Below, one piece after another: positions 6,497 through 14,609 of a stretch of 47,762 nucleotides of DNA. The stretch is from an uncultured Halomicronema sp. (GTDB lineage Bacteria; Cyanobacteriota; Cyanobacteriia; Phormidesmidales; Phormidesmidaceae), in NCBI GenBank assembly GCA_937899725.1, contig CALCCA010000127.1:1-47762 (forward strand), read 5' to 3'. Position numbers and translations under genes: made by a program. A model generated the notes under the pieces. It was given only the letters and a program-made list of their open reading frames with translations, was not told the DNA's origin and made no database searches. The first letter of the stretch is position 1. Each line of letters starts with the position of its first letter.

Positions 6497-8755
6497 TTAT
6501 TCGCCAGCCGCCTCTAATTTGAAGACCATCACCCCTAGCGGCGGCAGCGTCAAACTCAGGGCCTGGGGCCAACGGGGATGCTCCCATGCATGACTGTGCT
6601 GCCCCCCCGCGTTGCCCATGCCACTACCGCCATAGTCTGGTGCATCGCTGTTAATTAGCTCGCGGTAATAGCCCGGTTGGGGAACACCCACCCAGTAGTC
6701 ATCGTGGGGTTGGGGGGTGAAGTTGCAGACCGTGACGATGAACTGGTCGGAATCGCGATCGCGCCGCAAAAAGGACACCACGCTGTTATCGGCGTCGTTG
6801 CAGTCAATCCACTCAAACCCCTGGGGCGAAAAATCATCGGTGTAGAGCGCCGGTTCCTTGACGTAAAGCCCGTTCAGGTCAGTGACAAACTGCTTGAGCT
6901 GTTGGTGCGGCGCGTGCTCTAAAAGCGGCCAATCCAGGTCACGCCAGGCATTCCATTCCGTCGTCTGGCCAAACTCCATGCCCATAAAGAGGGTCTTTTT
7001 GCCAGGGTGGGTAAACATGTAGGCATAGAGCGCTCGCAGATTGGCGAACTTTTGCCAATCGTCGCCCGGCATTTTTTGGAACAGGTTGCCTTTGCCATGC
7101 ACCACCTCATCGTGGGATAGGGCCAGCACAAAATTTTCGTTAAAGGCGTACCACAGTGAGAACGTCACGCTGTTTTGGTGATAGCGGCGCTGGCCGGGAG
7201 ACTCGCTGAAATATTTCAGCATGTCATGCATCCAGCCCATGTTCCATTTGAAATTGAACCCGAGGCCACCCACATAGGTAGGGCGCGACACATTGGCCCA
7301 CGAGGTCGATTCTTCGGCAATGGAAAGGATGCCGGGATAGTAGCCAAAAATCACCGAGTTGAGCTGCCGCAAAAACTCGACCGCTTCTAGATTTTCGTTG
7401 CCGCCAAAGTGGTTGGGCACCCACTCGCCATCCTCGCGATCGTAGTCGAGGTAAAGCATCGAGGCGACGGCATCGACCCGGATGCCATCGATGTGGTATT
7501 TCTCAAACCAAAACAGCGCGTTGGCAATAAGAAAGTTTCTGACCTCATGGCGCGAATAGTTAAAGACCAGCGTGCCCCACTCTTTGTGCTCGCCTTTGCG
7601 CGAGTCAGAATGCTCGTAGAGATGGCTGCCGTCAAAATAAGCCAGGCCATGACTGTCTTTGGGAAAGTGGCCCGGCACCCAGTCCACAATCACGCCTAAG
7701 CCTGCGGCATGGCACTGATCGACAAAATACATAAAGTCTTGGGGACTGCCGAAGCGTGACGTGGGCGCAAAATGCCCGGCGACCTGGTAGCCCCAGGAAC
7801 CATCAAAGGGATGCTCCGCGATCGGCAACACTTCAATGTGGGTGTAGCCCAACTCCTTGACATAGGGAATCAACTGCTGCGCCAGTTCGCGATAGGTGAG
7901 AAAGCGGGCTTCGGGTTTTTGACTCGCCGCTACGGCAGTGCCCTGGGCGGGTAGCTGCTCAATACTTTCGTGCAGCCAAGAGCCCAAATGCACTTCATAC
8001 ACAGAGACCGGCTGCTCTTGGGGATTGGTGTGGCGGCGCTGCTCTAGCCAATCTTGGTCGTGCCACTCATAGCTCAAGTCAGTGACGATAGAGGCGGTAT
8101 CGGGTCGCACCTGCTGCTGAAAACCGTAGGGATCAGACTTGAGGTACAGGTGTCCTTCCTGGTTTTTGATCTCAAATTTGTAGAGTTCACCTACCTGCAG
8201 TTCCGGGATAAACAGATCCCAAACGCCGCCGTCGAGCCGCCGCATTTGATGCTTGCGACCATCCCAACTGTTGAAATTGCCCACGACTGACAAGCTGCGA
8301 GCGTTGGGAGCCCACACGGCAAAATAAACGCCGCTGACGCCCTGCACCTCCACGGCATGAGCGCCCATCTTTTCGTAAATGAGATGGTGGTTGCCTTCGG
8401 TAAAGAGATGAATGTCGAAGTCAGTCAGCAACGCCGATTTAAAGGCGTAGGGGTCGCGCATGGTGCGCTCATGGCCATTTTCGCTAACTTTGATCAGGTA
8501 GTTGTGGTCTTCGGTGCCGGGCAGTTCGCATTCAAAAAAGTGCGGATGATGGGCCGTCTGCATCGGATATTCTTGCCACTGCTCGGGGCGAATCACCCAG
8601 GCGGCATCGGCATCGGGCAAATAGGCCCGCACCACCCAGCGCGTCTCTCCATCTGGCTGCGCTAACGCATGGGAGCCTAAAACCTCGAAGGGGTTGCTGT
8701 GGCGGTTTTCGACCACGCTATAAACCTGGTCAGACGAAAGAGATGCAGTGGGCAT
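6497..8755 (-). CDS. glgB: 1,4-alpha-glucan branching enzyme
   Basis: A full-length 752-residue GH13 branching enzyme that makes alpha-1,6 branches in glycogen. An N-terminal carbohydrate-binding pair of domains (residues ~20-220, including VYFAVWAPNARSLSVVGNFN) is followed by the catalytic barrel. The GH13 motifs are present: VDWVPGHFPKD, DGIRVDAVASMLYLDY with the nucleophile Asp near residue 427, the acid/base Glu in SIAEESTSW near 480, and LALSHDEVVHGKG. The C-terminal all-beta domain ends in PPLGVMVFKLEAAGE. It stands alone, with no other glycogen genes in the window, and is convergent with the LysR gene. Confidence 0.96.
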   Translation of the reverse strand: MPTASLSSDQVYSVVENRHSNPFEVLGSHALAQPDGETRWVVRAYLPDADAAWVIRPEQWQEYPMQTAHHPHFFECELPGTEDHNYLIKVSENGHERTMRDPYAFKSALLTDFDIHLFTEGNHHLIYEKMGAHAVEVQGVSGVYFAVWAPNARSLSVVGNFNSWDGRKHQMRRLDGGVWDLFIPELQVGELYKFEIKNQEGHLYLKSDPYGFQQQVRPDTASIVTDLSYEWHDQDWLEQRRHTNPQEQPVSVYEVHLGSWLHESIEQLPAQGTAVAASQKPEARFLTYRELAQQLIPYVKELGYTHIEVLPIAEHPFDGSWGYQVAGHFAPTSRFGSPQDFMYFVDQCHAAGLGVIVDWVPGHFPKDSHGLAYFDGSHLYEHSDSRKGEHKEWGTLVFNYSRHEVRNFLIANALFWFEKYHIDGIRVDAVASMLYLDYDREDGEWVPNHFGGNENLEAVEFLRQLNSVIFGYYPGILSIAEESTSWANVSRPTYVGGLGFNFKWNMGWMHDMLKYFSESPGQRRYHQNSVTFSLWYAFNENFVLALSHDEVVHGKGNLFQKMPGDDWQKFANLRALYAYMFTHPGKKTLFMGMEFGQTTEWNAWRDLDWPLLEHAPHQQLKQFVTDLNGLYVKEPALYTDDFSPQGFEWIDCNDADNSVVSFLRRDRDSDQFIVTVCNFTPQPHDDYWVGVPQPGYYRELINSDAPDYGGSGMGNAGGQHSHAWEHPRWPQALSLTLPPLGVMVFKLEAAGE

Positions 8756-9034
8756 GGGGGAATCAATAGGGGAATGTTAACGGGGTGAGGGTGAGGCCAG
8801 CCGACAGCGCGATCGCGGCTGTCAAAAAGCCGTCTGAAAAATACTTAGGATGCGGCTCACCTGAGATTAGCAAAGCACAGCGACGGCGCAAAAACGCAAG
8901 TCGCCCAAAAACCACCGTTTTTTACGAGATCGCGAATGATCGGGGCATCCGCCTAAAATCCGACGATCGCCCAGCACTCCAGCTAGCCTGTGTTGCGATG
9001 CCACCAAGGCTCGGAAATTCAATAATTATGGGTC

Positions 9035-9195
9035 AGTTTTCCCCTCTCGGGAGGGGTGCCGTAGGCGGGGTGGGTTCGATCCCAAGCACTCATGATCAAC
9101 CCACTCCGCAGCCCCTCCTAGGAGGGGAAATGTGATCCTGCTTTGCCTCAAGATAAATTGCAGAATTTATATCATCCTCGTTCCTAAGTCGGTTC
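9035..9195. repeat. Palindromic repeat family B, copy 1
   Basis: The first of two adjacent copies of a ~160-base element. It holds three nested palindromes: CCCCTCTCGGGAGGGG, CCCCTCCTAGGAGGGG, and a longer stem GCGGGGTGGGTT / AACCCACTCCGC enclosing a loop with GCACTCATG. After the stem comes a conserved AT-rich tail (CTCAAGATAAATTGCAGAA, then TCATCCTCGTTCCTAAGTCGG). A shorter third copy lies at 45519-45610. It does not code for protein. Confidence 0.75.
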
Positions 9196-9207
9196 AAGGC
9201 GGAAACC

Positions 9208-9366
9208 CAATTCTCGAGAAGGGTACCGTCGGCGGGGCAGAGGGGTGCGATCCCCAGCACTCATGGTCAACCCACCCCTCTGTCCCGCCGAGGATGGGAA
9301 ATGTGAGCCCACTTTGCCTCAAGATAAATGGCAGGATTTACATCATCCTCGTTCCTCAGTCGGCTC
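9208..9366. repeat. Palindromic repeat family B, copy 2
   Basis: The second tandem copy. The tail and loop are close to copy 1, but the stem is different and longer: CGGCGGGGCAGAGGGGTG pairs with CACCCCTCTGTCCCGCCG. Both arms have changed together relative to copy 1, keeping the pairing while the loop word CACTCATG is unchanged. Confidence 0.75.
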
Positions 9367-9607
9367 AAAATGGGCACCCCAATAAAGCCGATCGCCCGCC
9401 CGACGTTAAGTTTCCACCCCACCACCAGGGTGATCGCCCCCTCACGGTGAAGCTATGAGCAGGACTGTAAATTTACTTCGCGAGAAGCATAACTTTTGAT
9501 AACCAGCCAACTTACTGTAAAGTTAGATACATAATATTCCTGTTTTGTGTCGCCCACTACATTTTGCGACCAGGCATTGATACCTGTGCCGCATACGGAG
9601 AACCCCC

Positions 9608-9859
9608 ATGGCCACAGCCATTGACTATCCCGGCTGTTTGCTCAAGCCTCAACTCACGAGCGATCGCCCCCGCCAACGACCTCCCCTCTGTCAGATCCGC
9701 TACGGGCGGAATACTTGGGTGCAGCTGTTGCAAACGCCTCGCCGAAACATCGGCGCGCGGGCGCGGCTGCTCTGTCAAGAATCACTCTCTACCTGGATTG
9801 CCTGGATTCCGAACCATGGCGAAGTCGTTTTAGACAGAAGCCAGTTTTACAGTTGTTAG
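9608..9859 (+). CDS. Small conserved-looking protein of unknown function (83 aa)
   Basis: An 83-residue protein with an ordered, protein-like composition. CQIRYGRNTWVQLLQTPRR is followed by RLLCQESLSTWIAWIPNHGE and VVLDRSQFYSC. The start has a proper Shine-Dalgarno (ACGGAGAAC) eight bases before the ATG. An overlapping longer frame starting at 9564 lacks these signs. It resembles short cyanobacterial hypothetical proteins I have seen, but I cannot name a family or a function. There is no signal peptide or membrane segment. It precedes the exported OB-fold gene by 29 bases on the same strand. Confidence 0.68.
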   Translation: MATAIDYPGCLLKPQLTSDRPRQRPPLCQIRYGRNTWVQLLQTPRRNIGARARLLCQESLSTWIAWIPNHGEVVLDRSQFYSC

Positions 9860-9888
9860 ACTGCAGGGACATTTCCACTCGGTAGCGT

Positions 9889-10653
9889 GTGGGGAAAAAC
9901 AGCAGTAATTTGCGCCCACGAGATGGGCGACGTCGCAATTTAGTGGTGAAAAGTCCGTTGAAATTGAAGCTGATAGCCGGGCTGCGATCGCTCTTTATCC
10001 TGAGCCTGGTGGGATTAATCAGCCTCAGCGCCGCAGCGGCCGCGATCGCGGGCGCATCACAATTCACCATCGACCAGGCGCGGCAACAGTCTGATGGCAT
10101 TGAAGTCACCATTGCTGGAGTGGTGACCGTGCCCAGCGGCTGGTTTCGCTCCGCCAACTTAGATCAAGGATTTGTCATTCAAGACGCGACCGGCGGGCTC
10201 TACATCACCACCCCTCAGGGATTGCCGTTATCACTGGGAGAGTCGGTCGAAGTCTCTGGGGTACTGGGCAATGACGGCCACGGCCAGCGGTGGGTCAAGC
10301 TAAAGGAATGTCAACGGCGAGGCAGTGCACTCTCAACCGTCGTGCCCAAATCGGTCTCGGCTCAGGTGGCCGGTCAGCAGATGGATGGTCAGCTTGTCAC
10401 GGTGCAAGGCAAAATCGTGCGATCTCTGCAGGATGATGCACCCTATGGCGATCGCCTGTGGATTGAAGACGACACGGGCGAAATTCAGATCTACATACCC
10501 AAATCCACCGCGATTTATCCCCAGAATCTACCGTTTTTGCAGCTTGGCCAAAAGATTCAGGTAACGGGGCTCAGTAGCCAATTTGATGATAATGACGAAG
10601 TGATTCCTCGCCGTCGTGCTGATATTCAGCTGGTGGATGGAATCAGGCGCTGA
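9889..10653 (+). CDS. Exported OB-fold protein
   Basis: A 254-residue protein with a basic N-terminus, a hydrophobic segment at about residues 32-54 (signal peptide or anchor, LFILSLVGLISLSAAAAA), and two OB-fold-like repeats. The first, around residues 62-155, has VTIAGVVTVPSG, FVIQDATGGLYI and GESVEVSGVLG. The second, from about residue 160, has LVTVQGKIVRSL, LWIEDDTGEIQIYI and GQKIQVTGLS. Such extracytoplasmic OB-fold proteins are common in cyanobacteria and may bind nucleic acid or sugar; the role is unknown. The start is a GTG. A second GTG at 9943 would leave a shorter N-terminus just before the signal peptide and is equally possible. Confidence 0.78.
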   Translation: MGKNSSNLRPRDGRRRNLVVKSPLKLKLIAGLRSLFILSLVGLISLSAAAAAIAGASQFTIDQARQQSDGIEVTIAGVVTVPSGWFRSANLDQGFVIQDATGGLYITTPQGLPLSLGESVEVSGVLGNDGHGQRWVKLKECQRRGSALSTVVPKSVSAQVAGQQMDGQLVTVQGKIVRSLQDDAPYGDRLWIEDDTGEIQIYIPKSTAIYPQNLPFLQLGQKIQVTGLSSQFDDNDEVIPRRRADIQLVDGIRR

Positions 10654-10780
10654 CCTCTAACACCTCCTTGATCGGCAAAACGATATCGTGCTGCTGCGCC
10701 CCGGTGGATAGGGTCACTGAGGGCGCGATCGCCACTGCCAGATAAAGCGATTGAGACTTTAAACTAAAGATCCGGCTCCC
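10643..10780 (-). pseudogene. Possible gene remnant, C-terminal end only
   Basis: The minus strand is open for 45 codons and ends in a protein-like sequence (LYLAVAIAPSVTLSTGAQQ, then HDIVLPIKEVLEVSA). The frame has no ATG or GTG start upstream of the conserved-looking part and is closed by a stop at 10781-10783. Its end overlaps the last bases of the OB-fold gene. It may be the tail of a lost gene or a chance open stretch; I could not identify a family. Confidence 0.25.
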
Positions 10781-10820
10781 TTAGTTAATTCCCCTTCGGA
10801 GAAAGCAGCAGAGTAGCGAT

Positions 10821-11897
10821 ATGAGCGAGACCATTAAAGCGATCGATAATCTCCACATCACGGGCTACGAAGAGTTGCCGCCGCCGAATGATCTGAAGCA
10901 GGAGTTTCGGCTTGAGGGGCGAGCCTTGAATACGGTGTTGGAAGGCCACCGGGCGGTTAAAGCGACCCTCGATCGTCAGGAATCGCGGCTCATCGTCGTG
11001 GTCGGCCCTTGCTCAATCCACAATCCGGCAGAAGCTTTGGAGTATGCCCGGCGTCTGAAACCCCTCGCCGACGAGTTGGCAGAGGATTTGCTCATCCTGA
11101 TGCGGGTTTATTTTGAAAAACCACGAACCTCGGTGGGTTGGGAAGGGCTGATTTACGATCCGTACTTGGATGGCAGCCATCGCATTGACCACGGCATTCG
11201 GATCGGTCGCAAGTTGATGCTGGATATTGCTGAAATCGGCCTGCCGATCGCGATCGAGGCGTTGGACTTGATCTCCCCCCAGTATCTACAAGATCTGGTG
11301 AGCTGGACGGCGATCGGGGCGCGGACGACAGAGTCGCCAACCCACCGCAAGCTGGCAAGTGGCATCTCTTCGGCGATCGGGTTCAAAAATAATGTGGATG
11401 GTGAGCTGATGGTGGCGATCAATGCGATTCGCTCAGCGTCTGCCAACCACAGTTTTATTAGCGTCACGGGCGAGGGCAAGGTGGCGGTCTTTCGCACCGA
11501 GGGCAATCCCCATTGCCATGTGATTCTCAGGGGCGGCAAGTCACCTAACTATGATGTCGAGAGTGTGGCGGCTTGCGAAGCCGCTCTAGCCAAAGCGGGA
11601 CATCAGCCCAACGTCATGATCGATTGCAGTCATGGCAATTCCCGCAAGGATTGGCGGCAGCAGCTAGAGGTGTTGAAAGCCGTTTCCCAGCAGGTGCAAA
11701 ATGGGAGTCAGTCGATTATCGGCGTGATGCTGGAAAGCAACTTGAAAGAGGGCAACCAACCGATTCCTGACGACCCGGAAGAAATTCGTCCCGGTGTTTC
11801 GATCACGGATCCCTGCGTGGGCTGGGAAATGACCGAAATCGCGTTACGTGAACTCGCTACGGCAGTCGGGCCGGCACTGAAATCTAGGGCCAACTGA
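10821..11897 (+). CDS. aroG: 3-deoxy-7-phosphoheptulonate synthase (class I DAHP synthase)
   Basis: A 358-residue class I (AroF/G/H-type) DAHP synthase, the first step of the shikimate pathway: condensation of phosphoenolpyruvate with erythrose 4-phosphate. Diagnostic segments are IVVVGPCSIHNPAEALEYAR, RVYFEKPRTSVGWEGLIYDP, IGARTTESPTHRKLASG, GFKNNVDGE, HVILRGGKSPNYD and MIDCSHGNSRKDW, with the metal and substrate residues Cys, His and Glu in place. Length is normal. Which amino acid inhibits it cannot be read with confidence, so the symbol marks the family only. A degraded copy of its 3' end lies 2.4 kb downstream (14309-14381), with a toxin-antitoxin and IS cluster between. Confidence 0.95.
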   Translation: MSETIKAIDNLHITGYEELPPPNDLKQEFRLEGRALNTVLEGHRAVKATLDRQESRLIVVVGPCSIHNPAEALEYARRLKPLADELAEDLLILMRVYFEKPRTSVGWEGLIYDPYLDGSHRIDHGIRIGRKLMLDIAEIGLPIAIEALDLISPQYLQDLVSWTAIGARTTESPTHRKLASGISSAIGFKNNVDGELMVAINAIRSASANHSFISVTGEGKVAVFRTEGNPHCHVILRGGKSPNYDVESVAACEAALAKAGHQPNVMIDCSHGNSRKDWRQQLEVLKAVSQQVQNGSQSIIGVMLESNLKEGNQPIPDDPEEIRPGVSITDPCVGWEMTEIALRELATAVGPALKSRAN

Positions 11898-12004
11898 GCC
11901 AAATCCTGACGGTGATGTGCATTACAAGATGGCTCCAAGAAAACGCCAGAAACTGGAAAATAAGGGTTGGCAAGGGTGCAATATTAGGCGGCTGGCAACT
12001 TCGA

Positions 12005-12295
12005 TTATTTACGACTTTTCCAGTACCCAGGCTCACGGCTACAATACATAACCGCCAAAATCAGAACGTAGTTTTGTTCAATTGTGTAAAGGACACCGTA
12101 GGGAAAACGACGCGCCATGCACCGTCGAACATCTTCATCGATGGCAGCATAGCGGGTCGGAGCTTCCTTAATCCGGTAGACCGTATCCTCGATCGCGTTG
12201 ATGAATGCTTGAGCAACCTCAATTCTCTGCTCTGTATAGTATTGAACGGCTTCAGCGTACTCACCCAGCGCTTCAGGATGAAACCCGTACCTCAT
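12005..12295 (-). CDS. ParE/RelE-family toxin
   Basis: A 96-residue toxin of the ParE/RelE plasmid-stabilisation family. It has YGFHPEALGEYAEAVQYY at the start, then AIEDTVYRIKEAP, DVRRCMARRFPYGVLYTIE and the final VMYCSREPGYW. Members inhibit gyrase or cleave mRNA on the ribosome; which applies here is unknown. Its ATG overlaps the stop of the upstream antitoxin gene (ATGA), the usual coupling for this module type. The protein looks intact. Confidence 0.9.
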   Translation of the reverse strand: MRYGFHPEALGEYAEAVQYYTEQRIEVAQAFINAIEDTVYRIKEAPTRYAAIDEDVRRCMARRFPYGVLYTIEQNYVLILAVMYCSREPGYWKSRK

Positions 12296-12522
12296 GGCTC
12301 AAGCAGCCGTCTCACCTGCGCTAGGGCATCTTCACCGGGAATGGGTTGAACAGAACCCTCTCGCACTTCATCTCTTCGACGCTTTGCTTCAGTTGACCAA
12401 ACCGCTTGAATTGCTGAGTCAGTTTCAAACTCCAAGCTTTCCACCAATTTGTCCGCAAGCAGTGCTCTGGACTCATTGGGCAGGGATAGTAGCTCCTCAG
12501 TCAGTTGCTCAATTGACCGCAT
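12292..12522 (-). CDS. Antitoxin, addiction-module component family
   Basis: A 76-residue antitoxin of the 'putative addiction module component' type. It begins MRSIEQLTEELLSLPNESRA, continues LLADKLVESLE, and ends in an acidic/basic tail that wraps the toxin. An in-frame start nine codons earlier exists (12549), but the ATG at 12522 is preceded by TTTGGAGGG at good spacing and matches the family start. It is followed by the ParE-like toxin with a four-base overlap, and the two should be one autoregulated operon. Confidence 0.88.
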   Translation of the reverse strand: MRSIEQLTEELLSLPNESRALLADKLVESLEFETDSAIQAVWSTEAKRRRDEVREGSVQPIPGEDALAQVRRLLEP

Positions 12523-12579
12523 ATTCCCTCCAAAGGCATTGAGTCGCAATACAAATATTCTATATCAGCCCATTAGCCT

Positions 12580-12837
12580 TCAAATGACTGACCCTGATAA
12601 GTCACCCATCCTCATAGGGCAAGACGTAAACTGCATCTTTGCCATCACGGGATCGAGTTCAGAGGACTCACTCGCGTAAACTTGGTTCAATTTGAGCAAG
12701 ATTTGGTCACGGTTGTACCTTTGCAGATAGATCTGTAACGCTTTTGTGTAGAGCTCGCTGCGCGACATCCCTAACTGTTCAGCGATCGCCTCTGCCTGTT
12801 CAAAAACTGAATCTGGAAGCGAAATTGCAGTTTTCAT
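12580..12837 (-). CDS. Orphan MazE-like ribbon-helix-helix antitoxin with a frameshifted end
   Basis: An 85-residue protein. Residues 1-45 are a ribbon-helix-helix DNA-binding fold (MKTAISLPDSVFEQAEAIAE, then MSRSELYTKALQIYLQ). The middle matches the antitoxin segment LDPVMAKMQ. Relatives end shortly after in a form like 'SLP-x-EDW'. Here one missing base near 12623-12628 changes the end to SCPMRMGDLSGSVI; restoring one base gives Ser-Leu-Pro-Tyr-Glu-Asp-Gly-stop. The MazF-type toxin gene normally just downstream is absent: the next gene is the start of another toxin-antitoxin pair. An ISAs1 element sits 50 bases upstream, in the probable promoter. It is probably a relic. Confidence 0.75.
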   Translation of the reverse strand: MKTAISLPDSVFEQAEAIAEQLGMSRSELYTKALQIYLQRYNRDQILLKLNQVYASESSELDPVMAKMQFTSCPMRMGDLSGSVI

Positions 12838-12891
12838 AGTGACCTTAGCTTAGAGTTTCACTCTTTAGTTATACCTCAGTCATACCCAGGG

Positions 12892-14080
12892 CTATTTCAT
12901 TCTGAAAATGCGTATGAGTGTGTCTAGGCCAAACTTACAATGTCTCTCGGCCTGAGCCATATTATCGAAATCATTGGAACGATAGAGATTCAAAGCAAAG
13001 TTACGGGCGACGGCAAAGATTTGCGGTAACTGATGCATCCGAATACGGGAGGCGTCTTCTCCCTGAGTGACATCCCGAACATAGTGCACCTTATTTTCGA
13101 CGCCCCAGTAACCCCGAATTCGTTGAGCAAAGGCCTCCGCAGACTCGATAAACGAGGCCACATAGTAGCGAGTTTCGGTTTCTAACCGAGGCTGTCCGCC
13201 CTTCTTAAATTGGCGTTGACTCTCGACTCGGATCAAGGTCTGCAGTCCGGGCCAATCGGGGATGTGTTCCAAGGCTGTGCACAAACTCACCACCCGGTGT
13301 TCAATCCGTCCATGCCCCTTGCTGATGTCGGTATGGCTCGCTTCGGCCACAAAATGAGCCTGCACGCTCTTGTGCAGGTTGCCCTGATTCCCTTTCAACG
13401 CCCCGAGATAGTGATTGCCGCTCTCAACAATGAGGCGACAAGTTGGTCTTGGTGCGCGTTCCCTAGCGCCGGAAACCGGCGCGGGGTCGCACCGCTTTTT
13501 GAGTGCTAATGGCATCAAAGGCAAAGACCACTCCGTTCACCGCCAGGTGCTGGATAAATGCTGGCAACGCCTTGATTTCATTAGTTTTGCTGTCTACCTG
13601 ATACGGTTCTAAAATGAGTCCTCGCTCCACGAGATAGACGCTCACCAACTGGATGGCGGGATGCGGCGGGGAGTCGGGGCTGTCGATTTCGAGTTGATAG
13701 GAACCCCGTAAGACTTTGCCATCCATCGCGAGGGTTTCGCCGGGTAACGGTTCTATCCCGAAGAACCGCGCCAGGGCCATGGAGTAGGCTTGATAATCCA
13801 GGGTCAACAGCACGCGCCGAATCGTACTGTAGGACGGGAGTCGTTGTCGGGGTGGGTTGAAGAGTTCAATCAGTTCACAACGGTAACTGTTTAACCAGTC
13901 ACCGATCGCTAGAAAGCCCCGATTTCCAGCCGTTACCGCCAGGGTAAACAGGGCCAAACACAATGTCATTTGGTGTCGTTTTCCAGAAGCCTGGCGCATA
14001 TCAGGGAGTTCGGCAAACGCTTCTAGAATCTCGATGTGTTCTGAGGAAGAGGGGGTAGGCAAACTCATGGCACATTCCAA
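12892..14080 (-). pseudogene. ISAs1-family transposase, disrupted
   Basis: The N-terminal part (205 residues, from the ATG at 14078-14080) has FAELPDMRQASGKRHQMTLC, FLAIGDWLNSY and LAMDGKVLRGS, and runs to VVFAFDAISTQK. The C-terminal part continues in another frame with CRLIVESGNHYLGALKGNQG, YWGVENKVHYVRDV and the end KFGLDTLIRIFRMK. The frame is broken only by the 43-base palindrome at 13451-13493. Removing exactly those bases joins the two parts in frame (Thr-Gln-Lys-Ala-Arg-Pro-Thr-Cys). The transposase is probably inactive as it stands. Confidence 0.9.
13451..13493. repeat. 43-bp palindromic insertion inside the transposase gene
   Basis: A self-complementary unit, GGTGCG...CGCACC, enclosing CCC/GGG and a perfect seven-pair core GCGCCGG-TTT-CCGGCGC (given on the transposase strand). 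It interrupts an otherwise intact ISAs1 transposase, so both its boundaries and the pre-insertion sequence are readable. No second copy was found in this window. It may be a very small mobile palindrome of the REP or tiny-MITE kind. Confidence 0.75.
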
Positions 14081-14308
14081 GTCTCACTATAGTCTGAGAC
14101 CCTAGCACACTATGGCTTCCGCAAGAATGAAATGGCCCTGCAGTCATACCAGAGCTGTAAGAGCTAGCATACTGGGATACCCGCAGATAGCCCTTCGGTA
14201 CGTCCTGAGCCGAACAACAAAGCTAGTCGAAATTTATTAGAGAGAGTCTTTCCGCCCAACACGATGGTCTCTAAAAGGTGTTTCGACCACGGATACCTAT
14301 ATGAGTTA

Positions 14309-14381
14309 GGAAATGTCCGAAATCGCCTTACGTGAACTGGCTGCAGCAGTGGAGCCTGCCTTGAAATCTAGAGCAAATTGA
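14309..14381 (+). pseudogene. Relic of a second DAHP synthase 3' end
   Basis: Seventy-three bases match the last codons of the DAHP synthase gene (11825-11897) at about 82 percent by eye. They encode EMSEIALRELAAAVEPALK-SRAN-stop against EMTEIALRELATAVGPALK-SRAN-stop. Nearly all differences are at third codon positions, so the copy diverged while it was still a working gene. The frame is closed by a TAG two codons before the match, and no more of the gene remains. Similarity stops just after the stop codon. Confidence 0.8.
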
Positions 14382-14609
14382 ACAGAGTAATCGTGACTCT
14401 TGGCGTGGCTAAATTGAGGGATAGACAGCCTTATAAAGTCCAGTCATATAGAGCTTTAAAGATCTGAAAGCTTTGAATTATCCCGCAATTTGCTAATGCC
14501 CAATCAAGGTGAGTTCTAACATTCCGCTTCACCCACCAACATCAATCTCTCAGACTCAACCAAGAGCTCAATATGGTCGGTGTGCAAGTGATTGTTATGC
14601 TTTGAATCC

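Larger units (their letters stand above)
12887..14140 (-). mobile_element. ISAs1-family insertion sequence with 10-bp target duplication
   Basis: The 1254-base element is bounded by terminal inverted repeats: CAGGGCTATTTCATTCT at the left end and its imperfect complement (reading inward, CAGGGCCATTTCATTCT) at the right. The direct repeat CAGTCATACC flanks it on both sides (12877-12886 and 14141-14150), showing transposition into this site. It carries one transposase gene, interrupted by a 43-base palindrome. Without that palindrome the element would be 1211 bases, typical of the family. It landed upstream of the orphan antitoxin. Confidence 0.93.

Noticed and set aside
9070-9090. GGTTCGATCCC word in repeat copy 1, like a tRNA T-loop
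   Set aside because: It lies in the arm and loop of the palindromic repeat; no acceptor or anticodon arms surround it, and copy 2 has altered it.
8785-9458. Plus-strand frames of 116 and 108 codons across the repeat copies
   Set aside because: They are made of repeat sequence (palindromes, tandem copies) and lack protein character.
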